Shown here: one piece after another, positions 1 to 7,823 of the stretch
How positions within the stretch are numbered: position 1 is the stretch's first letter
Layout: each line of letters opens with the position of its first letter
Source: Comamonadaceae bacterium
GTDB taxonomy: Bacteria; Pseudomonadota; Gammaproteobacteria; Burkholderiales; Burkholderiaceae_C
Reading direction: 5' to 3'
DNA length: 64,000 nucleotides
Assembly: GCA_947447975.1 (NCBI GenBank)
Contig: CANFLU010000007.1
Span: forward strand, 1 to 64,000
The notes under the pieces: generated by a model
Told to the model about the DNA's origin: nothing
What the model saw: only the letters and a program-made list of their open reading frames with translations
Databases searched by the model: none
Program-made: the position numbers and the translations under genes

Positions 1-226
1 GCAGCGCAAGGGGGGTACAAGTTGTACCCCAGTTGGCATCCAGGGCAGGGTCACGGCTGCGGATTTTCTTGATGTATTGCCGTGGGTCTGCTGAATCGGT
101 CAACACACCCACCACATCAACAATGGCAAACCACCATTCCTCGTTGTGCCAGATGCGGCGAATGGTGGTTTCCTGAAACACCGCGATATGGTGCGCGGGT
201 TCGTTGGGGGAGATAATTTTCTTCAT
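1..226 (-). CDS. Bro-N domain (phage antirepressor-like) protein, partial
   Basis: The gene runs off the left edge of the window, so only the first 75 codons are present. They begin MKKIISPNEPAH and continue with an IRRIWHNEEWWF-type stretch, then VDVVGVLTDSADPRQY and IKKIRSRDP. This is the pattern of the Bro-N domain found in phage antirepressors, baculovirus BRO proteins and DinD-like proteins. Bro-N is a DNA-binding domain; the part that would define the C-terminal domain is missing. The ATG at 226 follows an A/T-rich leader with no strong Shine-Dalgarno sequence. A LexA-type palindrome lies 17 bases upstream of the start and overlaps a possible -10 element (TATAAA), so the gene is probably SOS-induced. 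It is likely of prophage or mobile origin. The family assignment is fairly safe; the exact role is not known. Confidence 0.7.
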   Translation of the reverse strand, partial: MKKIISPNEPAHHIAVFQETTIRRIWHNEEWWFAIVDVVGVLTDSADPRQYIKKIRSRDPALDANWGTTCTPLAL

Positions 227-242
227 ATTGCGCCCAATAAAA

Positions 243-258
243 CTGTTATTTTATACAG
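243..258 (-). promoter_or_regulatory. LexA-like SOS operator upstream of the Bro-N gene
   Basis: The 16 bases are CTGT, eight A/T bases, then ACAG, which fits the CTGT-N8-ACAG LexA box of beta- and gammaproteobacteria. On the minus strand the box contains TATAAA, a plausible -10 element, with TTGCGG 16 bases upstream as a possible -35. LexA bound here would block that promoter. Only the Bro-N gene (start at 226) lies directly downstream on the minus strand. The XRE gene, on the opposite strand, begins at 429. Confidence 0.65.
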
Positions 259-428
259 TAGTTTGCAAATTCCGCAATCGCTATTTCTTCCCTCGGCGGT
301 AACAGTTTTGGATGCGCTGCAAACCATTGCCCGGCCTCTGGCGCGTGGTGTTTATTCGGGCTTAAAAGCGCAGGCAGTCCAAATAGGAGCGCGATTGAAA
401 CCGCATTGAAACGCTTGGAGGAATCGAC

Positions 429-716
429 GTGAAAAGCCTGAAAAAAGTTAAAGCCCAACTGCTGGCGAACCCCGCCGTTCGCCAAGCCTACCACGCACAA
501 GCGCCCGAGTTTGAGCTGGCCCGTGAACTGATTGCAGCACGTGTGAGAGCGGGCCTGACGCAAGGCGATGTGGCCGCGCGCATGGGCACGACCCAAAGCG
601 TGGTGGCACGCATCGAAAGTGGCAGGGGCACGCCATCAATGCGAACAGTCCAACGTTTTGCCAGCGCCGTGGGAGCGCGTGCCGTGGTGCGCATGGAGCC
701 TTTGACGCCCGCATGA
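429..716 (+). CDS. XRE-family helix-turn-helix regulator (HigA-like antitoxin), orphan
   Basis: The protein has 95 residues. A lysine-rich N-terminus (MKSLKKVKAQLL) is followed by an XRE/Cro HTH at about residues 35-85, with LTQGDVAARMGTTQSVVARIE, GRGTPSMRTVQRFA and ALGA-like segments. This layout, with a pre-HTH arm ending in EFELARELIAARVRAG, is typical of HigA/MqsA-type antitoxins that follow a small toxin gene. The start is GTG at 429, preceded by GGAGGAATC. No intact toxin gene lies directly upstream. Frame 1 before the GTG ends with a short HigB-tail-like stretch (AIETALKRLEEST), so the partner may have decayed. The protein probably binds DNA and may regulate its own promoter. What it controls now is unknown. 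Confidence 0.75.
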   Translation: MKSLKKVKAQLLANPAVRQAYHAQAPEFELARELIAARVRAGLTQGDVAARMGTTQSVVARIESGRGTPSMRTVQRFASAVGARAVVRMEPLTPA

Positions 717-717
717 C

Positions 718-1002
718 CCTCTGCTGCAACGCAGGCTCAGCCTGGGCACCGTCGATTCGTTTCAGGGCCAGGAGCGCGACATCATTGCCATTACCTTGAC
801 GCGCAGCAACCCCCAAGGCGAGATCGGCTTTCTGTCTGACATCCGCCGCATGAACGTGGGAATGAACCGCGCACGTCGCAAGTTGCTGCTGGTGGGCGAT
901 TCGTCCACGCTTTGCTCTAGTCCGTTTTTTGGGGAGTTGTTGGCGTATGTGAAGGGCGCGGGGGGCTATCGCACTGCGCGTGAGGTAGACAAACAGGGTT
1001 GA
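718..1002 (+). pseudogene. 3' remnant of a superfamily 1 DNA/RNA helicase (AAA_12 type)
   Basis: Reading codons from about 718, the sequence gives a C-terminal SF1 helicase segment: GTVDSFQGQERDII (motif V-like), then LTRSN, GFLSDIRRMNVGMNRAR (motif VI, with the arginine finger) and KLLLVGDSSTL. This is the usual end of Upf1/IGHMBP2/Dna2-like helicases. Walker A, Walker B and the rest of the roughly 500-1000 residue enzyme are absent. The reading frame runs directly out of the end of the XRE gene. The only in-frame start is a TTG at 796, inside motif V, so no functional helicase can be made. I read it as the scar of a deletion or replacement that joined the XRE gene to the tail of a helicase gene. 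Such helicases are common in defence islands, which fits the neighbouring restriction enzyme. Confidence 0.75.
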
Positions 1003-1244
1003 ATCAGTGATGGGTATCGCGGTGAGAGGGGCAAGCGCAAGTATCTTGGATTGTTCGTGTGATTGCTCGATAAGGTGACGAGCGCTAAGCAGAATATTGC
1101 CAAGCGATGGAAGGATAGGGCTAGGGCAATGACAAGTTGGGCAAAGGCAGAACGGCAGCTTGCAGGGCAGCAGTGAATGAGGCTGGTTCGTTGCGCGCAA
1201 CTGTATCAAGGTCAGCTTTAGATTGTTATCGTACTTGGCTCTAT

Positions 1245-2927
1245 TTAACGTCGCTTGACATGACTGAAAAGCAGGCCCGTAGGGGAGTTTCGGCGTGCCT
1301 TATCTTCGTCCGCGATCTGCTTGAACTTCGTCTTGATATCCTTGAAATTTGGGAGGCCAGCAATGCCGAGAGCACCAGAAATTGCGCCCAAGGTCACGTT
1401 CCCCGTCAATGCGGCCGCGACCGCGACTGTGCCAGTTGCTGCGCATGCAGCTACGTCAACACCGTACAGTTTAAGTTTCTGTAGCCTCGCATCTTTTAGC
1501 GCCTGCTGGTGCTTGAGAAACGCTGAGTTTAGGTTGTCTACGACTTGATCTGCTGTGCGGAAGTAGTTGTCGGGATTAATACTTATAAGGCTCGATACCC
1601 CGTGCCCGAGTAATTCTCGCAGCTCATCAGCCAGGCCGCGCTTGCGGATATCCAACACAGTTTCTGGTGGGACATTACCAAGCCATTCGAGATTGTTATG
1701 TGCCTCAGATGTTAGCGCGCGCACCACGTGCATACTGTGGCGGTTGGTTAAGTTGTCTTCGCGTGGCGCTCCCTGATATTCCAGCAGCCAAGTAAAGTGC
1801 AACCATGAAGTCTCCGCGTTGATTAAAGGAGACCCACCGAAGTGGATAGCTGCCTGTTGTGCACCAAGTGCCTGCGGCATTCTCCCGATACTTGATGCGA
1901 AGACGTGGTGTCCCGCGTTCTGCAGATCCATCCCGGGAAAATCAGAATTTTCTTTGATCGACATCGAAATCTGCTGAACCGGGTCTGTTCCCCACCGCGT
2001 GTCGAATATCAAGCGGTCAGGACGCTTCAGCTCCTTCATGACTTGATCTACCGTCTTTAAATGAATACAGAATTCCTGAAACTCATTAACACTTTCAAAG
2101 GTTCGGTCGAACAGGTACTTTGCGTGGGCACATATGGCGGAAGTCGCACGAAGTATCAATCTCTCTCTATCTTCGTCGTCGGCATCATCTGGGTTGGGGA
2201 CGATCATTGCAATCGGCGGGTCGACTTGAGCAAGGGCAATGTCCCTGTAGGTCATTGCGGTGAGTACGTGATTGATTACTAGCTTGTTTAGCTTTTCTGA
2301 AGGCGCTCCCTTCAGCATTGTTCCTAACCGAGTGATGGGGCAAGGCAGGATGATCGTGTCAACATAGAGCCCGGCTGTTGAGACTGCGTTCTCCCAATAT
2401 GCAGGAAAAACTTCTCCTGCGAATACAACTTTGAGATGTTGACTGTCTTGAAGATGGTAGCCAGCTACATCACCTACAGATAGCCAAAACTCTCGAATGA
2501 CGTCAACCATCTCCGGCAATGCTTCGGTAAGGTTCCGCATCATGTGATCGTTTCGTGCAGTGATTTCGGCGGCAGTCATCGGAGTGACCTCAGCTTTTTT
2601 CATCTGGTCATATAGCCAGCCAAATTCTCGAAAGAGAAATTTGAAATATTCCTCCTGTATTTGGGTCAGACTGAGAGACTTTTTGGCTTCATCACGTTGC
2701 TTCATCGCAATAATCGCAAGGGTCATAGCACGGATGCGACCATCAAGAGATGTCGGATCGACCTTGCCATCAGGTCTGAGACGTATCGCCTCAAAACTTC
2801 TACGAAAGCCGTCCGCCAGTTCTTGGTTGGCGAATTGCATATTCCCTCCTTCCAAATTTTCTCTAAGAAGGAAAACCCGGTCAGTAAGATCTTGAATCTC
2901 GTCTTCGGTATATGTTCTGGATGACAT
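1245..2927 (-). CDS. Uncharacterised 560-residue protein beside the restriction-modification gene
   Basis: I do not recognise this protein. It starts at ATG 2927 (MSSRTYTEDEIQDL), 44 bases after the stop of the MmeI-like gene on the same strand, so co-transcription is likely. The N-terminal 300 residues look alpha-helical and charged (DEAKKSLSLTQIQEEY). An acidic patch, NPDDADDEDRER, lies near residue 250. The middle is rich in His and aromatic residues (SWLHFTWLLEYQ, RHSMHVVRALTSEAHNN). The C-terminus has a Gly/Ala-rich hydrophobic stretch (AACAATGTVAVAAALTG, then LGAISGALGIAGL) flanked by lysines, which could be a membrane or pore-like helix pair. Base composition is more A/T-rich than the core genes. 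A membrane-acting partner of the restriction system is possible but is inference only. The coding call itself is strong; the function is unknown. Confidence 0.8.
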   Translation of the reverse strand: MSSRTYTEDEIQDLTDRVFLLRENLEGGNMQFANQELADGFRRSFEAIRLRPDGKVDPTSLDGRIRAMTLAIIAMKQRDEAKKSLSLTQIQEEYFKFLFREFGWLYDQMKKAEVTPMTAAEITARNDHMMRNLTEALPEMVDVIREFWLSVGDVAGYHLQDSQHLKVVFAGEVFPAYWENAVSTAGLYVDTIILPCPITRLGTMLKGAPSEKLNKLVINHVLTAMTYRDIALAQVDPPIAMIVPNPDDADDEDRERLILRATSAICAHAKYLFDRTFESVNEFQEFCIHLKTVDQVMKELKRPDRLIFDTRWGTDPVQQISMSIKENSDFPGMDLQNAGHHVFASSIGRMPQALGAQQAAIHFGGSPLINAETSWLHFTWLLEYQGAPREDNLTNRHSMHVVRALTSEAHNNLEWLGNVPPETVLDIRKRGLADELRELLGHGVSSLISINPDNYFRTADQVVDNLNSAFLKHQQALKDARLQKLKLYGVDVAACAATGTVAVAAALTGNVTLGAISGALGIAGLPNFKDIKTKFKQIADEDKARRNSPTGLLFSHVKRR

Positions 2928-2971
2928 ATGTTTTTAAGCTGTTGGCGGCGCCAAATAAGTGAATTTGGACA

Positions 2972-5900
2972 TTATTTTGAACATCTCGCTTTCTTAACGG
3001 TTGCCGTATCCAGCAAGCTGGTGATGCGCTGATACAGCTGAAACAAAAACGCCACGCGTTCGGCGTCGGAGGCGTAAGTCTTTTTGCCGCCGCTGGGTTG
3101 GTAGGCGGCGTCTACGGCGGTGTCTAGTTTTTGGTGGGCCTTGCGCAGGGCCGGGGGCATGGTCAGTGGGTCGTAGAGGTCGGCCAGTGACGAGCTGGCA
3201 AATTGGGCGCGGGCGTCGAGCACGCTTTGGGCGGCTTGTTCGATGGCGGTGCGGTGTTTGTCGCTGAGTGGCTCGCCAGCGAAGCCGGGCCAGGGGTAGT
3301 TGTTGTAAACGATGGTGTTGGAATAGCGGAAGCGACTTTCAAGACGTCCGCAGGTGAAACGCATGAAGGCGTTGTGCATGCGGCTGGTCATGACGCCGAA
3401 GTGGAAAAGCGTGGCATCAGAAATCATTGAATTCGCATTCCCGCAAATGGTTTCGTGATTACAAAAACCCAAGGGAACATAGTGCCGGTTTTCCGAGCTG
3501 TGGAGGGGGATTAACAGGTAATTACTTGTAGGTTGTCTGATCTTTTGAAATAACGATGGCGTCGCAGCATCAATTTTTGTTTGCTTATCCGAGCTCGCCA
3601 GTCGAATGTCCTTGACGGCTTGGACACGTTTCATGACCTCAGGCATCAGGCGAAGTTCTTGGGGTGGGCAGTCCACCAGCCACAGGCACCAACGATCTGT
3701 GTTGTTTATGAACTCGTCCGCCCCCAAAAATCGGCGTATCCATTTTTCAGCTTGTGGCTCCTTGGTGAGCAATATTTCCTTTTCTGCGTTGCTCATTAGC
3801 AAACTGCCACCATCAGTAGGTTTACTGCCGTAAGTCATTTCAGTAACCGGACAAATAGGCGTGCGGCGTTTATTCAACAACACATCGGACGCATCCACCA
3901 AATACGCATTAATACGCTTGGCAGGCACGGCATGCGGCAGGCCTTTGATGTCTTCGTATTCGTAAATGGTTTTGACGGCGTGGTCTTCAGTTCCAAAGCC
4001 GATGATCACGCAGTGCACGGCAGCCACGCCCTTAGCGTCGTTGCTCCACTGGAAGGTGCGATGGGCAAACTGGATTTTCATGCCCTGCCCCAGCATCCAA
4101 GCCCAAAGTACGCCGACCTGTTCGCCCTGGGTGATGCTGTTGGTGGACACAAAGGCACAGCGGGTGCGGGCATGCAGGGGCATGCTCTCGGCATTTGACG
4201 CGGCGGGCAGAAGCGCTTTGGGCCCCTTGGATGTGCGGCGCAGCGTTTTATCGGGATTAGCGTTTTGCGCGTTGGCTGGGTGTGCAGGCAAGGATGCATA
4301 AACCCCGTCCAGTTGCGCCTGGGGCATTTGAAGTGCCGAGTGTCCCGTGCGGGCCGCCCCATCCACCAGATAGCGGGCAGCCTTTACGTACCAGCCGGCC
4401 ACAAAATCCAGATCGCCCCCGCCTTGCAGTCCAAACAACACAGCGCTGAGGTCGCGCTTTTGATCGCTGCTTTGGTAGCTTTTTCCAAGAAACGGCGGAT
4501 TCCCCATCACATAGTCGCACAGCTCCGGCAGCAGCACGCCGGACCAGTCCAGCGTCAGCGCGTTGCCTTGGACGATGTTGGCGCGGCGCACCAGCGGCAG
4601 GCGGTTGAAGTTGCCACCCAGGGCGCGGCTGGCGCGCAGGTTTTCTTGGTGGTCGGTCAGCCACAGGGCGACGGTGGCGATGTGGGCGGCGCTGGGCTCG
4701 ATTTCGATGCCATGAAACTGGTGCACATCGCACTGGATGTAGTCAAACTCTTTGGCGTCCAGGGTGTAGGACACGCCGCCGTTGCGCCGGTCTATGGCTT
4801 GCAGGGTTTCGACCACATCGAGTTCCAGGCGGCGGATTTCGCGGTAGGCGATGATTAAAAAATTGCCACAGCCGCAGGCCGGGTCCAAAAAGTTCAGGCC
4901 CCGCAGGCGCTGCAACAGCGCTTGCAGCTTGGCCACGTTGCCACCCTGGCTGCGCGCTGCGGCAAATTGGGCTTGGAGTTCGTCCAGAAACAGCGGGCCG
5001 ACGACGCGCAGGATGTTGGTCTCGCTGGTGTAGTGCGCGCCGAGTTCGCGCCGCTTGCTGCTTTTGCCGGTGACGCCTTCGTCGTCATGGTGGATGACGG
5101 CCTGAAACAAGGAGCCGAAGATCGCCGGGCTGATGTCCGACCAGTCGAAGTTTTCGGCGCAGTCCAGCAACACCTGGCGCGCCTGCGGCTGGAAGTAGCA
5201 CGGCGCCAAGTGGCCGTCAAACACGCTGCCATTGATATAGGGGAATATTTCTAGCTCGTGCGGCAGGTGGCGGGGGCGTTTTTCGGGCGGGCGGTTGAGT
5301 GCGTCAAACAGGCGTTGCAAGGCGCCGTCCAGGTCGCTGGCGTCTTCTCGGGTGTGCTGGCGGATGTAGCGGGCAAAATCGCCCCGGCGCTGAAAGATGC
5401 CGGTGTCTTCGGCAAACAGGCAAAACAGCAGGCGCACCAGGTAGCGCTGCAAGTCCTCGCCCAGGTAGCCGCCGGCGCGCATGGCGTCGTGCAGTTGCGC
5501 GATTTTGCGGGCGGCGCTTTCGTCCACCGCAATTTGGTCTTTTTGGGCCTGCGGTTCGTAGTCGGCCAGAAACAGGTAGCTGTCTATGTATTTGGCAAAG
5601 TCGGGCAGCTTGTGCTTGAGCGGCGGTGCGTGCGCCGAGAGCTTGTAGAGGTGCAGGTTTTCAAAGTCGCTGACCAGGCAGTATTCGGGCAGTTCAGGGT
5701 CGGGCAAACCTGGCAGGTAGCCGGTCGCTTGGCGGTAGGCCTCGTCCAGGTTTTCACCGCGCGATTTCATTTCAATGAGCAGCTTGCCGGGGTAGAAGCC
5801 GTCGATGCGCCCGCTTTTGCCGCCCAGCTTTTTGACCCGCTGCTCAAAGCTGACCAGGCGCTTATTGGAAAAGCCGAATACCTCGCACAAGCCTCGGATA

Positions 5901-6001
5901 AAGTTTTGCGCCTCGCCCATTTCGTAATGCGCATCGGAAAACTCGCGCATAAAGCCATAGGCCCGTTGCAATATTTCGTCTTTGTTGAGCGTGACTGTCA
6001 T
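2972..6001 (-). CDS. MmeI-like single-chain restriction-modification enzyme (type IIG/IIL) with internal insertion
   Basis: This 1009-residue enzyme combines a nuclease, an adenine-type DNA methyltransferase and a target-recognition domain. Near residues 65-80 it has the D-x9-ExK nuclease motif (IDGFYPGKLLIEMK). MmeI_hel-like spacer sequence follows. Methyltransferase motif I is DPACGCGNF at about residue 374, and motif IV is NPPF at about residue 500. The conserved VSTNSITQGEQV segment comes after that, then a target-recognition region and a C-terminal tail. All catalytic motifs are present. Between motif IV and the VSTNSI segment, about residues 550-610 are extra compared with the family layout as I know it. 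They are encoded by a transposon-like insertion (separate entry) that keeps the frame open. No separate methyltransferase or specificity gene is nearby, as expected for this class. Whether the enzyme still cuts DNA is unknown. Confidence 0.88.
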   Translation of the reverse strand: MTVTLNKDEILQRAYGFMREFSDAHYEMGEAQNFIRGLCEVFGFSNKRLVSFEQRVKKLGGKSGRIDGFYPGKLLIEMKSRGENLDEAYRQATGYLPGLPDPELPEYCLVSDFENLHLYKLSAHAPPLKHKLPDFAKYIDSYLFLADYEPQAQKDQIAVDESAARKIAQLHDAMRAGGYLGEDLQRYLVRLLFCLFAEDTGIFQRRGDFARYIRQHTREDASDLDGALQRLFDALNRPPEKRPRHLPHELEIFPYINGSVFDGHLAPCYFQPQARQVLLDCAENFDWSDISPAIFGSLFQAVIHHDDEGVTGKSSKRRELGAHYTSETNILRVVGPLFLDELQAQFAAARSQGGNVAKLQALLQRLRGLNFLDPACGCGNFLIIAYREIRRLELDVVETLQAIDRRNGGVSYTLDAKEFDYIQCDVHQFHGIEIEPSAAHIATVALWLTDHQENLRASRALGGNFNRLPLVRRANIVQGNALTLDWSGVLLPELCDYVMGNPPFLGKSYQSSDQKRDLSAVLFGLQGGGDLDFVAGWYVKAARYLVDGAARTGHSALQMPQAQLDGVYASLPAHPANAQNANPDKTLRRTSKGPKALLPAASNAESMPLHARTRCAFVSTNSITQGEQVGVLWAWMLGQGMKIQFAHRTFQWSNDAKGVAAVHCVIIGFGTEDHAVKTIYEYEDIKGLPHAVPAKRINAYLVDASDVLLNKRRTPICPVTEMTYGSKPTDGGSLLMSNAEKEILLTKEPQAEKWIRRFLGADEFINNTDRWCLWLVDCPPQELRLMPEVMKRVQAVKDIRLASSDKQTKIDAATPSLFQKIRQPTSNYLLIPLHSSENRHYVPLGFCNHETICGNANSMISDATLFHFGVMTSRMHNAFMRFTCGRLESRFRYSNTIVYNNYPWPGFAGEPLSDKHRTAIEQAAQSVLDARAQFASSSLADLYDPLTMPPALRKAHQKLDTAVDAAYQPSGGKKTYASDAERVAFLFQLYQRITSLLDTATVKKARCSK
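4164..4354. mobile_element. MITE-like in-frame insertion within the restriction-modification gene
   Basis: The 8-bp sequence GTGCGGGC occurs at 4164-4171 and again at 4347-4354. The second copy and everything between add 183 bp, exactly 61 codons. Deleting one copy plus the body (4172-4346) restores a continuous family-typical join (AARTRCAFVSTNS). The body ends are imperfect inverted repeats: CTCGGCATTTGA at 4187-4198 faces TGAAGTGCCGAG at 4329-4340 (10 of 12 paired), and the outer bases GGGGCA and TGTCCC also pair. There is no transposase. Direct repeats plus inverted ends fit a short non-autonomous element. The encoded peptide is Ala/Pro/Asn-rich with no stop. The element family is not known to me. 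Confidence 0.6.
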
Positions 6002-6098
6002 CGCTGCTGCATCCCTGTTGATGAGCGGCGATTATTGCCTTTTTAAATATAGTTGCCTCGAATATTTCGCGTCCGCGTAAGTTCGCAGGACGGGTCGA

Positions 6099-6133
6099 CG
6101 CAGGCCAAGCCTGCTTGGCCACCTTGGCCTGCG
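6099..6133 (-). terminator. Hairpin downstream of the NRDE gene
   Basis: A perfect 11-bp stem, CGCAGGCCAAG at 6099-6109 with CTTGGCCTGCG at 6123-6133, encloses a 13-base loop just past the NRDE stop codon. No T-run follows on either strand, so it is either a weak or factor-assisted terminator or an mRNA-stabilising hairpin. It sits between two same-strand genes. Confidence 0.4.
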
Positions 6134-6137
6134 CGGT

Positions 6138-6896
6138 TCAGAGGTCTAGGCTGACCTCGCCAGTGCAGCCCTGCGCGTCAAAGCTGCGTTCGATAAAGCG
6201 TGCGCTGCTGCGCCGCAGCATGACCAGGCTGCTGGCGCGGGTGCCGTAGTCGCTGCTGCGTATAAAGGCAGAGGAAAGCACCCGCTCGCGCTCTAGAGGG
6301 ATGCCCGTGTCGGGCAGTTGTGCATCGGGCGCGGGTGCGTTGTCGGCTAGCAAGGCAAACAAGGCCGCAGGGCCTGGCGCTTGCGGACGGGCCTGTTGCA
6401 TGACCCAGTGTTGCAGACCGGTTTTGAGCCCACGCAGTTTGGGCCAGGGGGTGTCGAAACCGGCATTGGAAACGGCGGCAATACCGGGCTGCATCGCGAC
6501 GATGCGCGCACCCCGGCTTTCAAAGCCCAGCAAGGTCTGGCCGTCGTAGACCAGCAGGTTGAAAGGGTTGTAGTGCGCTGCGGTCGCAGCGATGCTCTCC
6601 AGGTACTGTGATGCGCTGCTTTGCCCGCTCAAAAAATCACTGACCAATGCGCCGCGCGAGGGGGCGTCTGCGCGTTGCTGGCGTATGTCGCGCACGTTGG
6701 TCAGCGCCGCCATGCGGCCACCGGGTGCAAGGCCCAGCCAGGTGCCACCGGCTTGCAGGTCTTTGCCCGCGCGAATAGGCGCACCCTCCCAATGGTGCAA
6801 GGGGCGCGTGGGGCGTGCGTAGTACTCGTCGCGATTGGCGATGAGCAAGAGTGGCTGCTCGGTGCCGGGCTGCCAGTTCCAAGCGATAAGGCACAT
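6138..6896 (-). CDS. NRDE (TANGO2-like) family protein
   Basis: The protein has 252 residues and begins MCLIAWNW, with the Cys at position 2 that is invariant in this family. The diagnostic NRDE motif occurs as ANRDEYYARPT near residue 22, followed by WEGAPIRAGKDLQAGGTWLG and ALTNVRD. This is the PF05742 layout at full length, matching eukaryotic TANGO2 and bacterial homologues. The Cys2 position and the NRDE block suggest an Ntn-hydrolase-like fold. TANGO2 has been connected with heme or lipid handling, but no bacterial reaction is settled. The ATG at 6896 is the only sensible start. The gene stands alone between the restriction gene and a divergent plus-strand pair. Confidence 0.88.
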   Translation of the reverse strand: MCLIAWNWQPGTEQPLLLIANRDEYYARPTRPLHHWEGAPIRAGKDLQAGGTWLGLAPGGRMAALTNVRDIRQQRADAPSRGALVSDFLSGQSSASQYLESIAATAAHYNPFNLLVYDGQTLLGFESRGARIVAMQPGIAAVSNAGFDTPWPKLRGLKTGLQHWVMQQARPQAPGPAALFALLADNAPAPDAQLPDTGIPLERERVLSSAFIRSSDYGTRASSLVMLRRSSARFIERSFDAQGCTGEVSLDL

Positions 6897-7307
6897 GGTG
6901 TTGGGGTGATGTGCAGGTTGCGATTGCTGCGCAGTCTAAGCGCTTGGACTTGGGTCTTGATCACCCGCAGCGCTGCCTCGTATTCGGCACAGGAAAGCAT
7001 TGGCTAGCAATGCGCGATTCGCAAGGCGGCGCATACAGGTCGCAAAGGTGTATGTTCTTTTGCTTTGTTGCATGATGATCGCGCTGCCCGATTCAAAAGC
7101 GAGTTGATCTTTGCACCTGCACTATGACCAAGCGGTAGCCATTTTTTGTGGTGGAAATAGTTTGAAAAAATTTTTGAAAAAGTGTTACAAAACTATGTAA
7201 GTCGTGTAAAAATCGCACATACTATTAGCGCCTAGAAAATTAGGTCCCCAAAACGAGTATGTTGGAAACAGAGTTGCAGGCCTTGCACTTTTGCACAAGT
7301 TCAGACA
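6897..7307. other. Intergenic region between divergent NRDE and Cys-cluster genes
   Basis: These 411 bases carry no convincing gene. The right half (about 7140-7260) is strikingly A/T-rich, with A-tracts and promoter-like pieces (TTGAAA, TTACAA, TACTAT) upstream of the plus-strand pair, but no single promoter stands out. A 44-codon frame from ATG 7259 overlaps the next gene out of frame and resembles nothing known. Confidence 0.4.
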
Positions 7308-7805
7308 TTGCGATTAATCGCAACGGATCTGTATCCTCCAAATTCCGCCGCAGTAGCGGCATTGCAATCGTCGGAAACACCAGTGCTGTTTGACCATTGC
7401 GCGCAGTGCAGGCAGTGCTGCCACATAGAACCCGGCTTTCCACCTTTGGATATCACCCTTACCGCCACTGAAAAAAAGGCGATGGGTAGCGTGTGTATAG
7501 AGACACAATGCACCCATTTGGGCGACCAAGGTTGCACCCTTGGAGATGACAAGCCACTGAGCTGCAAGCTCTACCCGCTGTCTTATCACCCGAAGCAAAA
7601 AAAATTTTATTACGACAGCGATTGCCCATTGATGCCGGAATACCAGCGGCAGTTGTCCAATCCCCACAGCGAGGCCTCCGCGCATTTGGCCTCAATGCAC
7701 AGTGCCCTCAAGGCACTGCACGCCAGTGATGCGGCGTTTTTGCGCGAAAACCACCGCATCGACTCAGACTACTTTGATCTGCAACCCTTGCAAGCCAAGG
7801 CCTAG
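7308..7805 (+). CDS. YkgJ-like zinc/iron-chelating cysteine-cluster protein
   Basis: The protein has up to 165 residues. The signature is FDHCAQCRQCCHIE (C-x2-C-x2-CC), followed by CIETQC, GCTLG, and PLSCKLYPLSY. This matches the UPF0153/YkgJ family, which binds Zn or an iron-sulfur cluster. No enzymatic role is established. The start is uncertain: the longest frame opens with TTG at 7308, no in-frame ATG exists upstream, and a GTG just before the Cys cluster (VLFDH) is another candidate. The stop is 18 bases before the next gene, so the two are probably an operon. The partner resembles an aminoacyl/arginyl-transferase, which suggests a joint but undefined modification function. Confidence 0.75.
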   Translation: MRLIATDLYPPNSAAVAALQSSETPVLFDHCAQCRQCCHIEPGFPPLDITLTATEKKAMGSVCIETQCTHLGDQGCTLGDDKPLSCKLYPLSYHPKQKKFYYDSDCPLMPEYQRQLSNPHSEASAHLASMHSALKALHASDAAFLRENHRIDSDYFDLQPLQAKA

Positions 7806-7823
7806 CCAAAGGAACCCTAGCCC

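Noticed and set aside
246..596. 116-codon minus-strand frame and a HigB-like tail (AIETALKRLEEST) before the XRE gene
   Set aside because: The minus frame overlaps the XRE gene and has no motif. The plus-strand tail is only 30 residues and its upstream part has no toxin similarity, so I only suspect a decayed toxin.
448..1209. 253-codon minus-strand frame
   Set aside because: It crosses the XRE gene and helicase remnant in antisense and has no domain pattern.
5258..6046. 262-codon plus-strand frame opposite the restriction enzyme
   Set aside because: It is the antisense of a strongly coding gene. Its Val/Gln/Leu-rich composition reflects reverse codons of the real protein.
7158..7196. A/T-rich inverted repeat ATAGTTT / AAACTAT upstream of the Cys-cluster gene
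   Set aside because: The arms are 7 bases around a loop of more than 20 in a simple A/T tract, so it is likely to be chance.
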